64,000 bases of DNA from Acanthosepion pharaonis (lineage: Eukaryota; Mollusca; Cephalopoda; Sepiida; Sepiidae), in NCBI GenBank assembly GCA_903632075.3, contig CAHIKZ030000127.1, positions 322,501 through 386,500 of the forward strand. The letters are read 5' to 3'. Position 1 is the stretch's first letter. The number at the start of each line of letters is the position of its first letter. The position numbers and the translations under genes were made by a program. The notes below the pieces were generated by a model, which had not been told where the DNA came from, did no database searches, and worked only from the letters and a program-made list of their open reading frames with translations. Positions 63,590-64,000 of the stretch are shown one piece after another.

Positions 63590-63832
63590 TCCCCCCTCTG
63601 TTGTGCCCCTTCGTCCTGGCACTCTTGACAATCTCTCCCCCCTCTGTCGGGCCCCTTCGTCCCGGCACTCCCGACAATCTCTGCTCCCCTCTGGGGCCCT
63701 TCGTCCCGGCACTCCCGACAATCTCTGCTCCCTCTGTCGGGCCCCTTCATCCCGGCACTCCCGACAATCTCTCCTCCCTCTGTCGGGCCCCTTCGTCCCG
63801 GCACTCTCGACAATCTCTCCCCCCACTTCTCT
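63590..63832 (+). repeat. GC-rich 46-bp minisatellite, about five units
   Basis: Unit: TCTCTCCCCCCTCTGTCGGG, CCCCTTCGTCCCGGCACTCC, CGACAA. The plus strand is strongly pyrimidine-rich and GC is near 62%, against about a third in the surroundings. A 46-bp period rotates the reading frame at each unit, so the overlapping open frames on both strands are not evidence of a protein. Confidence 0.9.
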
Positions 63833-64000
63833 TCTGAAAACTATATAAACGATTCCTTGAGAGAGAAAGAGAAAGACAATAATAACAACCTAGTTTGTTC
63901 CATTGGGAGAGACATAGTAAATCAGAGATGGCAAGAAATATCTGAATAATTTGTTCCTTGGCCTATGAGTAGAGATTCATCTAAAGGTGATAATTTCATA

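Noticed and set aside
63538..63848. Four overlapping 78-91-codon frames in the GC-rich array
   Set aside because: A 46-bp unit shifts frame each period, so similar peptides appear in every frame. No splice signals or domain.

Overview
The window reads as repeat-dense, AT-rich animal nuclear DNA. It most likely comes from a coleoid cephalopod such as an octopus. That assignment is an inference from the mix of (TA)n tracts, tRNA-derived SINEs, non-LTR and Penelope-like retroelements and mariner remnants; no species-specific sequence was identified. There is no sign of bacterial or organellar DNA. Coordinates of repeats are by eye and mostly good to about 10-30 bases.

Only one stretch looks like host protein-coding sequence: a minus-strand internal exon at 46545-47387, with a splice acceptor, a splice donor and an open 281-codon frame rich in serine. 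The rest behaves as intron or intergenic sequence filled by repeats. No tRNA, rRNA or other functional RNA gene could be supported, and no CRISPR array is present.

Layout. 1-9 kb: a terminally conserved interspersed repeat, a 463-bp tandem duplication, a mariner copy with both terminal repeats and its TA duplication, a long hairpin, a LINE reverse-transcriptase remnant, SINEs and a Penelope fragment. 9-16 kb: LINE 3' ends, a 111-bp tandem array, and three Penelope-like 3' fragments (plus, minus, plus), one with a recognisable GIY-YIG endonuclease. 18-22 kb: two copies of a modular repeat that carries two internal minisatellites, a miniature LTR retrotransposon with a gag remnant, and a copia-type pol fragment. 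23-33 kb: LINE fragments, several long palindromes next to (TA)n, a LINE copy with an intact reverse-transcriptase frame nested in an older LINE tail, and a two-tier hairpin. 33-46 kb: more LINE and SINE copies and segmental duplications. 46-48 kb: the host exon, followed by a SINE whose head contains 5S rRNA-derived sequence. 48-56 kb: a 49-bp minisatellite, two long purine tracts (1.87 kb and 0.77 kb) and a GC-richer segment between them. 56-64 kb: LINE 3' ends, hairpins, another copy of the terminally conserved repeat, a second 5S/tRNA SINE and a GC-rich 46-bp minisatellite.

No set of genes works together here. The points of interest are structural: a 5S-plus-tRNA chimeric SINE, a modular repeat that repeatedly grows internal tandem arrays, a recurring class of long perfect-looking hairpins beside TA microsatellites, and a well-formed exon of an unrecognised serine-rich protein.
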